Origin: Bacteroidota bacterium
GTDB lineage: Bacteria; Bacteroidota; Bacteroidia; Chitinophagales; Chitinophagaceae
NCBI GenBank assembly: GCA_016183765.1
Contig: JACPEA010000013.1
Location: forward strand, 532,986 to 596,985
DNA length: 64,000 nt
Direction: 5' to 3'
Part shown: positions 8,106-17,647 of the stretch, piece after piece
Numbering within the stretch: the first letter of the stretch is position 1
Layout: every line of letters begins with the position of its first letter
Notes under the pieces: model-generated
Databases searched by the model: none
Told to the model about the DNA's origin: nothing
Seen by the model: the letters and a program-made list of their open reading frames with translations, nothing else
Program-made: the position numbers and the translations under genes

Positions 8106-8527
8106 CGGACCATATCGACAATTATATTTTACAACAGACCGCAGCCAGCATTTGTTGTATTGGTGAAAAAGGGAAGCCCTATTGTTTCAGTTGTTTTTAT
8201 GCATACAATCGTAAAGACCATCTGTTGTATTACAAATCTTCCGCAGATACCCTGCACTCCATCCATCTTCTGTCAAACCCGCATATCGCCGGAACCATAC
8301 TGCCCGACAAATTGCAGAAACTGCTGGTAAAAGGTGTGCAGTTTGAGGGAGAATTGTTATCCCAGGATCATACACTTTCCAAAAATGCGGCCACACAATA
8401 TTATTTACGGAACCCGATGGCCGTAGCAGTGCCTGGAATTGTGTGGACGATCCGGATCGATCATATCAAAATGACAGACAGCAGTCTCGGTTTTGGCAAG
8501 AAGATTCTGTGGCTGCGGGAATGCTGA
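8102..8527 (+). CDS. Pyridoxamine 5'-phosphate oxidase-fold protein, YhbP/UPF0306-like
   Basis: A 141-residue protein of the split-barrel FMN-binding fold. N-terminal strands with the pattern ATICCIGEKGKPYCF-like, the segment YYKSSADTLHSIHLLSNPHIAGTI and the ending GFGKKILW are typical of the YhbP (UPF0306) branch rather than true PdxH. It probably binds flavin, but the reaction is unknown. Its start overlaps the ferredoxin stop by 4 bases and it ends the operon that begins with the qNOR gene. In E. coli yhbP also sits close to the U32 genes yhbU/yhbV, so the pairing recurs in distant genomes. A decayed copy of this gene is found at about 28213-28401. Confidence 0.8.
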   Translation: MTDHIDNYILQQTAASICCIGEKGKPYCFSCFYAYNRKDHLLYYKSSADTLHSIHLLSNPHIAGTILPDKLQKLLVKGVQFEGELLSQDHTLSKNAATQYYLRNPMAVAVPGIVWTIRIDHIKMTDSSLGFGKKILWLREC

Positions 8528-8619
8528 TTCCCTGTTTTAAGAGGGTGCCCCGGTGCAATATCAATCTGGTTCTTTTGTTTATCCGGTAATGGGTGACCAA
8601 AGGAATTGAACAATTACCA

Positions 8620-9492
8620 TCAAGCCAATACTTCTTTTTCTTGCCGTAGGTTAACCAGGTAACCAAATACAGCAGCAGTGAAAAACATAATGAGGCTATA
8701 GATCACGGGTGGTATACTCATAGTGCTGTTGCCGATGACACTCAGCGCAATATATATGGCCAGTGTACCATTGTGGATCCCGATCTCCATGCCAATGGCA
8801 ATAGCCTGTTTTTTCTCCAGGTTAAACATTCTTGGTATGAAATATCCGATAGCCATACTCAGGAGGTTTAAGGCTAAAGCGGGGATACCCACCAGTTGAA
8901 AGTCATTGGCAATATGACTTTTTTCTTTTAGTACCGTAAGAACAATTACCAATACAAGAAATAGGGCAGACATGATTTTAACAGGTTTACTGAGCCGGGC
9001 TGCCAACTGTGGTAATTTACTACGGATCAACATGCCAATGGCCACAGGTAGTAATACCATTATACATACTTCAATGATCTTTTTGAACTGAAGGGGTATG
9101 ACCTGTGTTGATTCCATCAGGTTTGCAATGGAGAAATTTACGATCAAAGGCAGACTAAAAACGGCTACAATGCTATTGATGGCGGTAAGGGTTACATTCA
9201 AAGCTACATCTCCCTTTGCGATATGGCTGTACAGATTGGCAGTAGGCCCGCCTGGTGCGGCTGAGAGTAACATTAATCCCACTGCCAGTTCCGGAGGCAA
9301 CGAAGAGGTGGTGACCAACAGATAACAGGCCGCTGGCAATACCAGTACCTGACAGACCAGTCCGATAATAACGGCTTTAGGATAAATGGCTACCCGTTTA
9401 AAATCAGCTATGGTAAGGCTGAGACCTAATCCCATCATAATGATTGCAAGGGCCAAAGGCAATAAAACCACTGAGAGAAAACTGGCAGACAT
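8620..9492 (-). CDS. Bile acid:sodium symporter family (BASS) transporter
   Basis: A 290-residue membrane protein with nine to ten hydrophobic segments. It has the family's N-terminal helix pair (ALAIIMMGLGLSLTIADF) and the motif LLSAAPGGPTANLYSHIA, which corresponds to the conserved APGG...N region lining the substrate site of BASS transporters, plus EIGIHNGTLA late in the protein, another family signature. It couples import of an organic anion to sodium; bacterial members carry bile acids, pyruvate, pantoate and others, so the cargo is open. It faces the preceding YhbP-like gene (converging, 92 bases between stops) and appears to be a single-gene unit. No relation to the neighbouring loci is evident. 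Confidence 0.9.
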   Translation of the reverse strand: MSASFLSVVLLPLALAIIMMGLGLSLTIADFKRVAIYPKAVIIGLVCQVLVLPAACYLLVTTSSLPPELAVGLMLLSAAPGGPTANLYSHIAKGDVALNVTLTAINSIVAVFSLPLIVNFSIANLMESTQVIPLQFKKIIEVCIMVLLPVAIGMLIRSKLPQLAARLSKPVKIMSALFLVLVIVLTVLKEKSHIANDFQLVGIPALALNLLSMAIGYFIPRMFNLEKKQAIAIGMEIGIHNGTLAIYIALSVIGNSTMSIPPVIYSLIMFFTAAVFGYLVNLRQEKEVLA

Positions 9493-9561
9493 AAAATATT
9501 AGTTTTAAAGTTGCTGGTTGAATAAAAGGTTGCTCTGTAAAATATTTTGAAATAAAACCGA

Positions 9562-10767
9562 TTATTTATTTGTGTAAATTTTTTTGGGGTCCACTACCAC
9601 ATATTTGATCGATTCTCCTTGTTTCTCCTGCTGGCAGGAATAGGTAATGTGTAGTAACCCGTCTGCAGACTGTATCAGGGCAGGATAAGAGTATCTTCCA
9701 TTCAGTTGGGGTGCTTCGTTCTCCAGTGCCGTTCTGTATTTCCAACTGGTGCCTTCATCTTCTGAGAGATAAAGACTTAAACGATAGCGTCCATCTTCCA
9801 CATCGTTGCCAATGAACGCCCATTTGCCATCTTGTAATGCCAGCAGTTCCACGCTGCTTCCGGAATTGGGAATTTCTGTTGGGACTGCGGCTGTCCAGCT
9901 TTCTCCCCTGTCGGTTGATTCACTCCGTTGAACCCTGTTGGGCGCGTCACCATTGTCGCGAAGATAGGCCACCAGTGTCCCGTTCCTTTTTGTAACGATT
10001 GCGGGTTGTATCCCTCCGCGACTGATCAGCGGAAGGCTGGGGTGCCATGTATTGCCATGATCATCGGAAATGGCCATCAGTGAGAAACTATACCCGTCGG
10101 AATATAAGGGTAATACAATCCTGCCGTTTTCCATCAGCAAGGGCTTGATCCGGGTCATCCATCCGGTAGTTCTTTTACGGGGATCTCTGCTGGCTTCTAT
10201 GATGGATTCATCGTAACTGCGTGCAAATTCAGACCAGCCCAGGTTTCGTTGAGGCAGCATTGTAAACTTGCGTTCGGTTTCTTTGAAAAAAGTATCACCC
10301 GGATTTAATAGAATATTATCCTGCCAGTTCCATACAGGTTGTGTCTGCTCTGTATAGTTGATCGAAGTTTTAAAACGAAGTAAGGAATGTTCCCATCGGT
10401 TTGCCTGAACAGCAATCCATACCAGGAACAATTTACCCTGGCCATTTAAGAACAGTACAGGATTACAATCGGGTAAACCGGGTGTATCAGCTAATAAAAA
10501 AGGAGACGACCACCGGCTACTCCCTCTGAAAAGGCGGGCGCCCATTATCTTTACATCATCTGCTGTTCGTTCACCGCTGCCCTGAAACCAGGCTGCTAAA
10601 AAATCTCCATTAGGCAATTCTACAATGCTGCTGCCATGTGTATGTTGTGATACCTGCGGGAAAATGAATGTTTCTGTAAGAACCGACGTTTTGGATAAAC
10701 TGCTTTGTGCCAGCATTCCTTTTGTAGCAAGGGTCAGCGTGAATATACATAACAGAATCCTGTTCAT
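9562..10767 (-). CDS. Secreted sialidase-fold (BNR repeat) glycoside hydrolase-like protein
   Basis: A 401-residue protein with a signal peptide (about residues 1-20, ending GMLAQ) and a six-bladed sialidase-type propeller. Asp-box repeats are visible as SDDHGNTWH, STDRGESW and SEDEGTSW. The opening HTHGSSIVELPNGDFLAAWFQGSGER is typical of the BNR_2 'exo-alpha-sialidase-like' group found across Bacteroidota and Planctomycetota. It lacks the RIP motif seen in the true GH33 enzyme at 39975, so sialidase activity should not be assumed; relatives include enzymes on rhamnose- or glucuronate-containing glycans. It diverges from fecR with 229 bases between starts and probably belongs to glycan locus 1. 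Confidence 0.85.
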   Translation of the reverse strand: MNRILLCIFTLTLATKGMLAQSSLSKTSVLTETFIFPQVSQHTHGSSIVELPNGDFLAAWFQGSGERTADDVKIMGARLFRGSSRWSSPFLLADTPGLPDCNPVLFLNGQGKLFLVWIAVQANRWEHSLLRFKTSINYTEQTQPVWNWQDNILLNPGDTFFKETERKFTMLPQRNLGWSEFARSYDESIIEASRDPRKRTTGWMTRIKPLLMENGRIVLPLYSDGYSFSLMAISDDHGNTWHPSLPLISRGGIQPAIVTKRNGTLVAYLRDNGDAPNRVQRSESTDRGESWTAAVPTEIPNSGSSVELLALQDGKWAFIGNDVEDGRYRLSLYLSEDEGTSWKYRTALENEAPQLNGRYSYPALIQSADGLLHITYSCQQEKQGESIKYVVVDPKKIYTNK

Positions 10768-10996
10768 GGCAAAACATAATTTGGGAAAAAGATAAATGTT
10801 TTTTCCAATCTCTGCAGAAAGTTTGGAGAGAATTTGGATCAGAAAAAAATATTTTCAGGTTGTGTACTCCGGGGGGGATGTTTTTATTGTATTAGATACT
10901 ATGGGAGGTCTTTTTTGGGGTGTTCTCACTGGATACCTTTGAGGATTTCCTGTTTGGCATACGAAATACAATAAGCGGAGGATTGAGTCAAGCAGT

Positions 10997-12121
10997 ATGT
11001 TTATGAATGACAAATTAAGATATACGGAATTGCTGGATAAATACCTGTCGGGCAACATTTTGCCCGAGGAGATAACAGAATTGTTCAGGTTAACTGTAAA
11101 AGAAGGTATGGATGAAACACTGGCAGGCCGGATCAGGGAAGACTGGTTGTTTGATACATCTTCAGAACAGCCCGCTCTGCCGAAGGAGCAGGCTGAAAAG
11201 ATCGCGTTGCATATATTGGCTTCAGAGGAAAGTGCCAACCAGTTGTTTGTCGAAACCGGCAGGCGTACCCGCTTGTTGTACCAACGGTTAGCTGTTGCGG
11301 CAACTGTTTTGATCGTTATTCTGACCGGTGTATATCTTTCCACACGCAAAGAGCAGAAAGGGATTGATACCAGCCTGGAGGCATATATCCCCAAGAACAG
11401 CTTACGCAGACTGAATGAAACAAAGGAGCCGATGATGGTTGTGCTTGAAGATGGCAGTAAGGTGATTCTGCAGCCTAACTCATCTCTCAGTTATCCCGGC
11501 CGTTTTATTGCGGATAAACGGGAAGTGTACCTTACCGGAGAAGCTTTTTTTGAAGTGGCAAAAAATCCTAATAAACCTTTTCTTGTTTACTATAATAATA
11601 TTGTAACACGAGTGCTGGGAACATCGTTCTCTATCAAAACCAATAAGAGCACGCAGCATGTGGAAGTATCGGTAAAAACGGGCCGTGTGCAGGTATCAGA
11701 AAATGATCTTCTTACAAAGGAACGTCGTTCATCCGGAACGGCCAGGAGTGTGATACTGGTTCCCAACCAGAAAACCATGTACGATCCGACGCACCATGAT
11801 TTTGAAGTCACCCTCGCAGATACCATCTACTCGCTTTCACACACAGAGGATGCAGGTCGATATGCCAGAACAGCTACCAGTAAAGAATATTCATTTGTGT
11901 ATGAAAATGCGACAAACCTTAAAAGAATTTTTTCACAACTGGAAGATGTGTATGGGATAGAGATTGTAGTAGAAAATGAGAATATTTACAATTGTGTATT
12001 TATAGGCGATATTTCTACACAGGGGATGCTAAGAAAACTACATATTATCTGCCTGACTATTGGGGCCAGTTATGATGTAAAAGGGACCAAAGTGCTGGTG
12101 TCGGGTAAAGGATGCCAGTAA
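10997..12121 (+). CDS. FecR-family anti-sigma factor
   Basis: A 374-residue inner-membrane regulator. A cytoplasmic N-terminal part (about 1-95) is followed by a single transmembrane helix (about 96-116, AVAATVLIVILTGVYL), a FecR domain (about 130-235, with GSKVILQPNSSLSYP and GEAFFEV), and a C-terminal DUF4974-type domain (about 300-372). In Bacteroidota such proteins hold an ECF sigma factor inactive until the partner SusC with an STN domain signals substrate. The next gene encodes exactly such a SusC. Unusually no sigma gene precedes it; the only ECF sigma in the locus is at 26071. A TACCTTTG sequence at 10934-10941 could be a -7 element, but the TTTG upstream is only 16 bases away. An ATG at 11003 is an alternative start. 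Confidence 0.92.
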   Translation: MFMNDKLRYTELLDKYLSGNILPEEITELFRLTVKEGMDETLAGRIREDWLFDTSSEQPALPKEQAEKIALHILASEESANQLFVETGRRTRLLYQRLAVAATVLIVILTGVYLSTRKEQKGIDTSLEAYIPKNSLRRLNETKEPMMVVLEDGSKVILQPNSSLSYPGRFIADKREVYLTGEAFFEVAKNPNKPFLVYYNNIVTRVLGTSFSIKTNKSTQHVEVSVKTGRVQVSENDLLTKERRSSGTARSVILVPNQKTMYDPTHHDFEVTLADTIYSLSHTEDAGRYARTATSKEYSFVYENATNLKRIFSQLEDVYGIEIVVENENIYNCVFIGDISTQGMLRKLHIICLTIGASYDVKGTKVLVSGKGCQ

Positions 12122-12276
12122 TGGAGAGCTTTATAAAAAATAAAATCAATATATGACCTGAAAACAGTAAAAAAAACCGGTAATGCTACGAACATCGCCG
12201 GTTTTACGAAAAGCCTTCCGGCTATTCTGATTTTGTCCGTAAAAGACTATTTAAACGACCAAAACTTTCCCAATTT

Positions 12277-15200
12277 ATGAAAAAAATGCAACGCTTCGTT
12301 GCTTCAATCTTTATTGTCATGAAGTTTACGATTGCCCAGTTCCTGCTCTCTATCGTATTTTCTTCCTGCCTGTTTGCCAATAAAATTGAAGCCCAATCGG
12401 TATTAGACAAACCGATTAGTTTAAAGATCACTAATGTTGAGTTGTACAAAGTGTTCCAACTTATTGAGAAACAGATAGGAGCCAGATTCAACTACAGCTC
12501 AAATTCGATCAATGTTGATAGGCAGGTTACTTACCGGGCGGAAAACAAAAAATTGAAAATTTTATTGGATGAGATCCTGGCCCCTTTTGCCATTGGGTAC
12601 CGTGAATTAAATGGGCAGGTCATACTTTTTTCGAATAAACCGCTTTCAATGACAGATGAGTTGCTCCGGAAAGATGAAATGGCCTTAGCCCCGGTTTTGG
12701 CGGATACGACCATTTCAGGCGTCATCTCAGATGAAAATGGCAAAGTATTGGAAGGTGTTACCGTTAAAGTAAGCGGCAGCAACGCAGTATCTACGAGCCG
12801 TGAGAAAGGTTTGTATAGTATATCGGTTCCTAACCTGTCAGCAACCCTGACCTTCAGCTATGTCGGATTTGTTTCGCAGGTAATCAGAATCAGCGGAAAT
12901 AAAAAAATAAATGTTAGTCTTAAATCAGAAACCACTTCATTGAATGATGTGGTGGTAACTGCACTGGGTATTACCCGGAAGAAACGCTCTTTGGGCTATT
13001 CCATAGCTGATGTTAAAGGTGTGGAACTTTCCAATGGTGGTAGTTCCAACCTGGTTAAATCACTGGATGGCAGGATGAGCGGCGTTAATTTTACACAAGC
13101 CAGTACTGATCCCGCAGGATCGGTATTTGTGACGATCCGGGGTGCTACCAGCTTAAGTCTTCCCAATTCTACTGCAAATAGCCAGCCTTTGTATATTATC
13201 GATGGTATACCGTTGGGCAAGGCTGAAATCACGAATAAAAACGGAGTTGATTTCGGGAACCTTTTATCACAGCTGAACCCGGAAGATATTGAAAGTGTTT
13301 CAGTACTGAAGGGCGCCAGCGCCGGAGCGTTGTATGGATCACAGGCAGGTAATGGTGTGATCATGATCACCACCAAATCTGGTAAGTCTGCTAAAAAAGG
13401 TCTGGGTGTCTCATTCAATACTTCTATGGTGGTGGATCACCCATTTAATTTTTTTGAAACCCAGACCCTGTTTGGTGTGGGTGCCAGAAGTTCTTTTTAT
13501 ATCCCGGGCGGTGCCTATGACTGGGGCCCGAGGATGGATGGAAGTTTTATGGTAGACAGGTGGAATACGCTTACGCAGTCAAACGAAAAAGTCCCTTTTT
13601 TGGCTACACCAGAAAATCGCCTGAAGCAATTCATGCGAAATGGCTCAACAAATAACTATAATGTGAGTGTAACGGGGAACTCGGAAAGAGGTTCGTTTCG
13701 TTTCTCGGTGGGTAAGATGACGAATGCCGGAGTGATGCCCAATAACAATACAGACCGGATGACGGTCAACCTGAATGCCAGTTATGATATCTCAAAAAAA
13801 GTGAAGATTTCTGTGAACAGCAATTATGTGGCGCAGTACTCACCCAATAAATCATCTTCCAATAATGATGCGGTTGAGTTGTTGACCTTCGCTTTTCTAG
13901 CGCATTTTCAACCGGTTAAGGAGATGCAGAATCTTTGGCTCAACGGTTATGATGGCATCAGGCAGAATGCACCTGCTTATAAAAACAATGGCGATCCTTA
14001 TACGGATAACCCTTATATGTTTACCAATGCTGAAATCAATACGTTCCGGAAAGATAATTTCTTTGGGAAAGCAGAATTGGAATGGAAATTATCCAACCCG
14101 TTGAAATTGCTGCTTCGCTCCGGTATGGATTATAATGGTGACAATTACGAATACAAACTGTACAAGGGCTTCACAGACGTCAACAAAAAAGATGGCCGGT
14201 ATTCTGTACAGACCAGCAGCACTTTTTCTGTGAATTCGGATCTGATCCTTATGTGGAATAAAGAATTCGGAAAAATATCTACCAGTGCCACGGCGGGATA
14301 CAACTATGTGTACGGTAATTCATACAATAATAATGCAACGGCGGGCAAACTGGTGCGCGCCAATGATTTCAGTCTGGGTAACGCGATGGCCGGAACATTA
14401 ACCGCGAATAACTTATGGGGTATTGGTAAAACGCAGAGCGGGTATATGAGTACACAGGTTGGTTACAATAACCAGGTATTTGTTGACCTCTCCGGCAGGT
14501 ATGATCAGAGTGGTATTCTGGAAGAAGATAAAAATCACCATTTCTATCCATCCGCATCAGTCAGCTGGTTGCCTTCCGAAACCTTCCGGTTACCCGCATT
14601 CATCAATCTCCTGAAACTGCGGGGCGGTGTTGCCCAGGTGGGTCATGGTATTGGAAAACCCAGGAGTAACAATACTTTCAGTTTTAACCCCGTTGATTAC
14701 GGTGCGGTTAAGATCCTGAATATTGGCGGACAATTGGTTGATCCGGATATTCGTCCGGAAGTTTCCAATACATACGAAGGAGGCTTTGATGTGGTGTTGC
14801 TGGATAAACGAATTTCTGCGGATTTTACCATGTTTAAAAAAGTGCATGAGAACCAACAGGATTTTATTCCTACCTCACCCGGTACCGGCTATACAGGTAT
14901 GCTGACGAATGTGGGAACCGTAGAATCAAAAGGGATCGAGATAGGAGTAACAGTTGTTCCCATTAAAAGCAAGAACTGGAACTGGGATATTTCTGCCTAC
15001 TATACCAAAACAGACGCACATATAACAAAGTTGTCGAAAGCCTATGTTCCCAATGGCTACACTTTTTACAATAATGGTCCTAATGTAACCATCAGGATGG
15101 CAGAAGGCGATCGGATAGGAACTATGTGGGAAAGTAATGTGTTCCAGCGGATGCCGTCTACCAGTAAGTATGCCGGTATGCTGGTGTTGGATAATACAGG

Positions 15201-15960
15201 GCAGTGGAAATATTCTACATTAGAGAAGGACAGGAGTGCGATCGGTAATTATAACCCAGACTATATCCTCGGGATGAATTCATCGGTACGTTACAAGAAT
15301 TTTAAACTGTCTGTTGTGGCCAGCCTTCGTGTGGGCGGTCAGTATATATCAAATGTAACAAGACGTTCTGTTACCAATGGACACTCATTACTTACCATCG
15401 GTGATCTCTATAATGGGCCGAACGAGTATACAGCAGGTGGACGTGATGCAGCCTCAGGTGGCCTGCCCTGGCCTGCCTGGCAGAATATGAAATATCCTTA
15501 CATGCAGGCACTGGTTAAGAACTATGCCTCATACGGGGCCTATGCGCAGGATGCTTCTTATTTTAGAGGTGTTTGGCTGAAGCCCGGAGGCGATCCAAAC
15601 AACGACAATGATTATATCGTGAATGGGGCAGACTCGCTGGCTACTTTTTATGGCCTGGCCGGATTAGTGCTGGGATCTCAATACTGGAGCTTCCCGCAAA
15701 CCCTGATCCGCGATGCCACCAATTTAAAAGTGAAAGAAGTGGTGCTCGAATATACAGTTCCTTCCAAATTCCTTGAGCGTTATAAGATACAGAACCTGAC
15801 CGTAGGGTTCATCGCCAGAAATATCTTCCAGTGGAATAAAAGTGGGGAAAAAGGAGATCCGGAAGCTGCCTTTGAAGGCATTGGGGTGAACCAGGGGATC
15901 ATAGGAAAAGCCCTGCCTTCCATCGCTTCGTATGGATTCAAAGTGTCGGTTACTTTTTAG
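12277..15960 (+). CDS. SusC/RagA-type TonB-dependent outer-membrane transporter with STN domain
   Basis: A 1227-residue outer-membrane receptor. After the signal region (about 1-40) comes an STN domain (about 48-110, starting ISLKITNVELYKVFQLI), which contacts a FecR-type anti-sigma in the periplasm. Then follow a carboxypeptidase-D-like domain (about 143-225, TTISGVISDENGKVLEGVTV), a plug domain (about 230-365, containing DVVVTALGITRKKRSLGY and GVIMITTKSGKS) and a 22-strand barrel ending in SVTF. It imports a glycan captured by the SusD lipoprotein encoded 24 bases downstream, using TonB energy. The STN domain plus upstream FecR imply induction by substrate through an ECF sigma. The cargo is unknown; neighbours suggest a plant- or matrix-type polysaccharide. 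Confidence 0.95.
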   Translation: MKKMQRFVASIFIVMKFTIAQFLLSIVFSSCLFANKIEAQSVLDKPISLKITNVELYKVFQLIEKQIGARFNYSSNSINVDRQVTYRAENKKLKILLDEILAPFAIGYRELNGQVILFSNKPLSMTDELLRKDEMALAPVLADTTISGVISDENGKVLEGVTVKVSGSNAVSTSREKGLYSISVPNLSATLTFSYVGFVSQVIRISGNKKINVSLKSETTSLNDVVVTALGITRKKRSLGYSIADVKGVELSNGGSSNLVKSLDGRMSGVNFTQASTDPAGSVFVTIRGATSLSLPNSTANSQPLYIIDGIPLGKAEITNKNGVDFGNLLSQLNPEDIESVSVLKGASAGALYGSQAGNGVIMITTKSGKSAKKGLGVSFNTSMVVDHPFNFFETQTLFGVGARSSFYIPGGAYDWGPRMDGSFMVDRWNTLTQSNEKVPFLATPENRLKQFMRNGSTNNYNVSVTGNSERGSFRFSVGKMTNAGVMPNNNTDRMTVNLNASYDISKKVKISVNSNYVAQYSPNKSSSNNDAVELLTFAFLAHFQPVKEMQNLWLNGYDGIRQNAPAYKNNGDPYTDNPYMFTNAEINTFRKDNFFGKAELEWKLSNPLKLLLRSGMDYNGDNYEYKLYKGFTDVNKKDGRYSVQTSSTFSVNSDLILMWNKEFGKISTSATAGYNYVYGNSYNNNATAGKLVRANDFSLGNAMAGTLTANNLWGIGKTQSGYMSTQVGYNNQVFVDLSGRYDQSGILEEDKNHHFYPSASVSWLPSETFRLPAFINLLKLRGGVAQVGHGIGKPRSNNTFSFNPVDYGAVKILNIGGQLVDPDIRPEVSNTYEGGFDVVLLDKRISADFTMFKKVHENQQDFIPTSPGTGYTGMLTNVGTVESKGIEIGVTVVPIKSKNWNWDISAYYTKTDAHITKLSKAYVPNGYTFYNNGPNVTIRMAEGDRIGTMWESNVFQRMPSTSKYAGMLVLDNTGQWKYSTLEKDRSAIGNYNPDYILGMNSSVRYKNFKLSVVASLRVGGQYISNVTRRSVTNGHSLLTIGDLYNGPNEYTAGGRDAASGGLPWPAWQNMKYPYMQALVKNYASYGAYAQDASYFRGVWLKPGGDPNNDNDYIVNGADSLATFYGLAGLVLGSQYWSFPQTLIRDATNLKVKEVVLEYTVPSKFLERYKIQNLTVGFIARNIFQWNKSGEKGDPEAAFEGIGVNQGIIGKALPSIASYGFKVSVTF

Positions 15961-15984
15961 TTTTAATCTTAATCTTTCACAGAT

Positions 15985-17619
15985 ATGAAAAAGCGCTTAC
16001 TTATACTTATAAGTCCTCTGTTCATGGTGATTTCTTGTCAGAAATCAGCTTTCAGGGAGTCCGAATTACTGGCAAAAAGAGACGCACTGGAATCTGCAGA
16101 GCCTAGCCTGTTGCTGTCTTCAGTGATTCAGAAGTCAGTTTATCTATACAATAACAAAGGCGGGATGGGGGCAAAAAACCTCGCTACCACCGTACAATAC
16201 ATGCAGGGTAACAGGAGCAGTGACGATAATACGTTCCTCGGATTCAAGCAGCCCAAAGCGGATCTGTATGAATATACCGGGGTGATCAAACTGGTGCAGG
16301 CTGCGGTGGCCGATGTGAACAGGAAAGGTTTGAAAACACACGAAGGGGTATTCAGGATATTTCAATCCCTGTTATGGTCTGTGGCAACTGATATGTATGG
16401 GGATGTTTTTTACACAGAAGGATTACGTGGCCAGGATGCGATCCTGTTTCCCAAGTTCGATGAGCAGAAAGATATTTATCCTGCCCTGATCCAAAACCTG
16501 AAAGATGCCACTCAGTTACTGACCGATGGAAAGGAGTCGCTCGATAAGTTATCAGATGTGATGTATGCAGGAGATAAATCGAAATGGATTAAATTGGCCA
16601 ATTCGTTGCGTTTACGGTTACTGATGCGTGCCAGTGGTAAAATGGCCAATGCAGCGGATATAGCTGCAGTTGCGGCTTTGCCATTGTTGGGTGATGTTGC
16701 AGACAATGCTGCTATTGCGTATATTGATGGAGATGCATCTATGGCATCGCCCATGGGTAAGGCTAACCTGGATCCTTCGGGTAATTTTCTGATCTACCGT
16801 CCCTGTAAGACATTGGTAGATACCTTAAAAGCGCTTAACGATGAGCGTTTAAAAGTATGGGTGGCGCCGCTGGAAAAACCCTGGTGTGATAAAACAGATT
16901 CTGTGCTGCTGAACAGTGGTAAAAGAACGATCACACAAAAAGGATATACCTACAATTACCAGTGGGAATACATCGACAGGTCCAATGCCAAAATAAAAGC
17001 TGTGGCAGCATCTATTATTGACTCAAATACCATTTATGCCGGTTATCCTGCCGGTTCTTATGTAACGGTGTTGAATTCCAATGGCAGTTACGATTTTTCT
17101 GATACGAGGGTGAACTACAAAACATCCATGTTCTCCAGACTATTCAACGAGAATGCCAATGCACTGCTGAAAGCAGTTGTTATGCAGGCAGATGAAGTGC
17201 AGTTCCTGCTGGCAGAAGCAGCGGTAAAGGGATTGATCACAGGTAGCGCAGAAGCCTACTATAAAAAAGGGGTTGAACTGGCCTGGAAACGTTGGGGTGA
17301 GGTTTTACCCGCATCCTATTTCACCAATCCGGCGGCGGCATTCCCTGCAACGGGTAAACCCCAGCAACTGGCCATAATAGGGTTGCAGAAATGGCTTGGC
17401 TTATTCATGATCGGAACGGAAGCATATTGCGATTACAGAAGAACGCGTGTACCTTATATGGAAACCAATGGACTATTGTCTACTACCGTAAATCCATTCC
17501 CATTGCGTTACCGGTACCCTGAGTCAGAGTTTAAGAATAATTCGGGTAACTACCAGGCAGCGGTGGCCAAACTTGATAAAGGTGATGTGGAATTTTCTAA
17601 GATCTGGCTGCTTCAATAA
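15985..17619 (+). CDS. SusD/RagB-family surface glycan-binding lipoprotein
   Basis: A 544-residue lipoprotein: signal peptide ending MVISC, with Cys 19 the likely lipidated residue. It belongs to the SusD-like group usually called SusD/RagB (SusD_2 type), with tetratricopeptide-like helices and the segment DVFYTEGLRGQ typical of the family's 'YGDVP' region. It sits on the cell surface and closes over its SusC partner to hand over oligosaccharides. Gene spacing (24 bases after susC, 28 bases before the PqaA-like gene) supports one operon. The binding specificity cannot be deduced. Confidence 0.92.
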   Translation: MKKRLLILISPLFMVISCQKSAFRESELLAKRDALESAEPSLLLSSVIQKSVYLYNNKGGMGAKNLATTVQYMQGNRSSDDNTFLGFKQPKADLYEYTGVIKLVQAAVADVNRKGLKTHEGVFRIFQSLLWSVATDMYGDVFYTEGLRGQDAILFPKFDEQKDIYPALIQNLKDATQLLTDGKESLDKLSDVMYAGDKSKWIKLANSLRLRLLMRASGKMANAADIAAVAALPLLGDVADNAAIAYIDGDASMASPMGKANLDPSGNFLIYRPCKTLVDTLKALNDERLKVWVAPLEKPWCDKTDSVLLNSGKRTITQKGYTYNYQWEYIDRSNAKIKAVAASIIDSNTIYAGYPAGSYVTVLNSNGSYDFSDTRVNYKTSMFSRLFNENANALLKAVVMQADEVQFLLAEAAVKGLITGSAEAYYKKGVELAWKRWGEVLPASYFTNPAAAFPATGKPQQLAIIGLQKWLGLFMIGTEAYCDYRRTRVPYMETNGLLSTTVNPFPLRYRYPESEFKNNSGNYQAAVAKLDKGDVEFSKIWLLQ

Positions 17620-17647
17620 ACATTGATCATTCATTAAATTTAAAACT

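Noticed and set aside
9562..10767. Second true sialidase of the nan system
   Set aside because: Asp boxes are present but the RIP motif is not, and it is 24 kb away beside a different SusCD pair.
10911..10941. Promoter for fecR (TTTG then TACCTTTG)
   Set aside because: The spacer is 16 bases instead of about 19, so only the -7 box fits; mentioned under fecR only.
10855..11394. 179-residue minus-strand frame over the fecR start
   Set aside because: It lies opposite a clear FecR coding region and shows no family features; treated as a shadow.
12171..12215. Possible terminator between fecR and susC (AAACCGG ... CCGGTTT)
   Set aside because: The stem is 7 bp with a loop of about 17 bases and only a weak T-run; not convincing enough to list.
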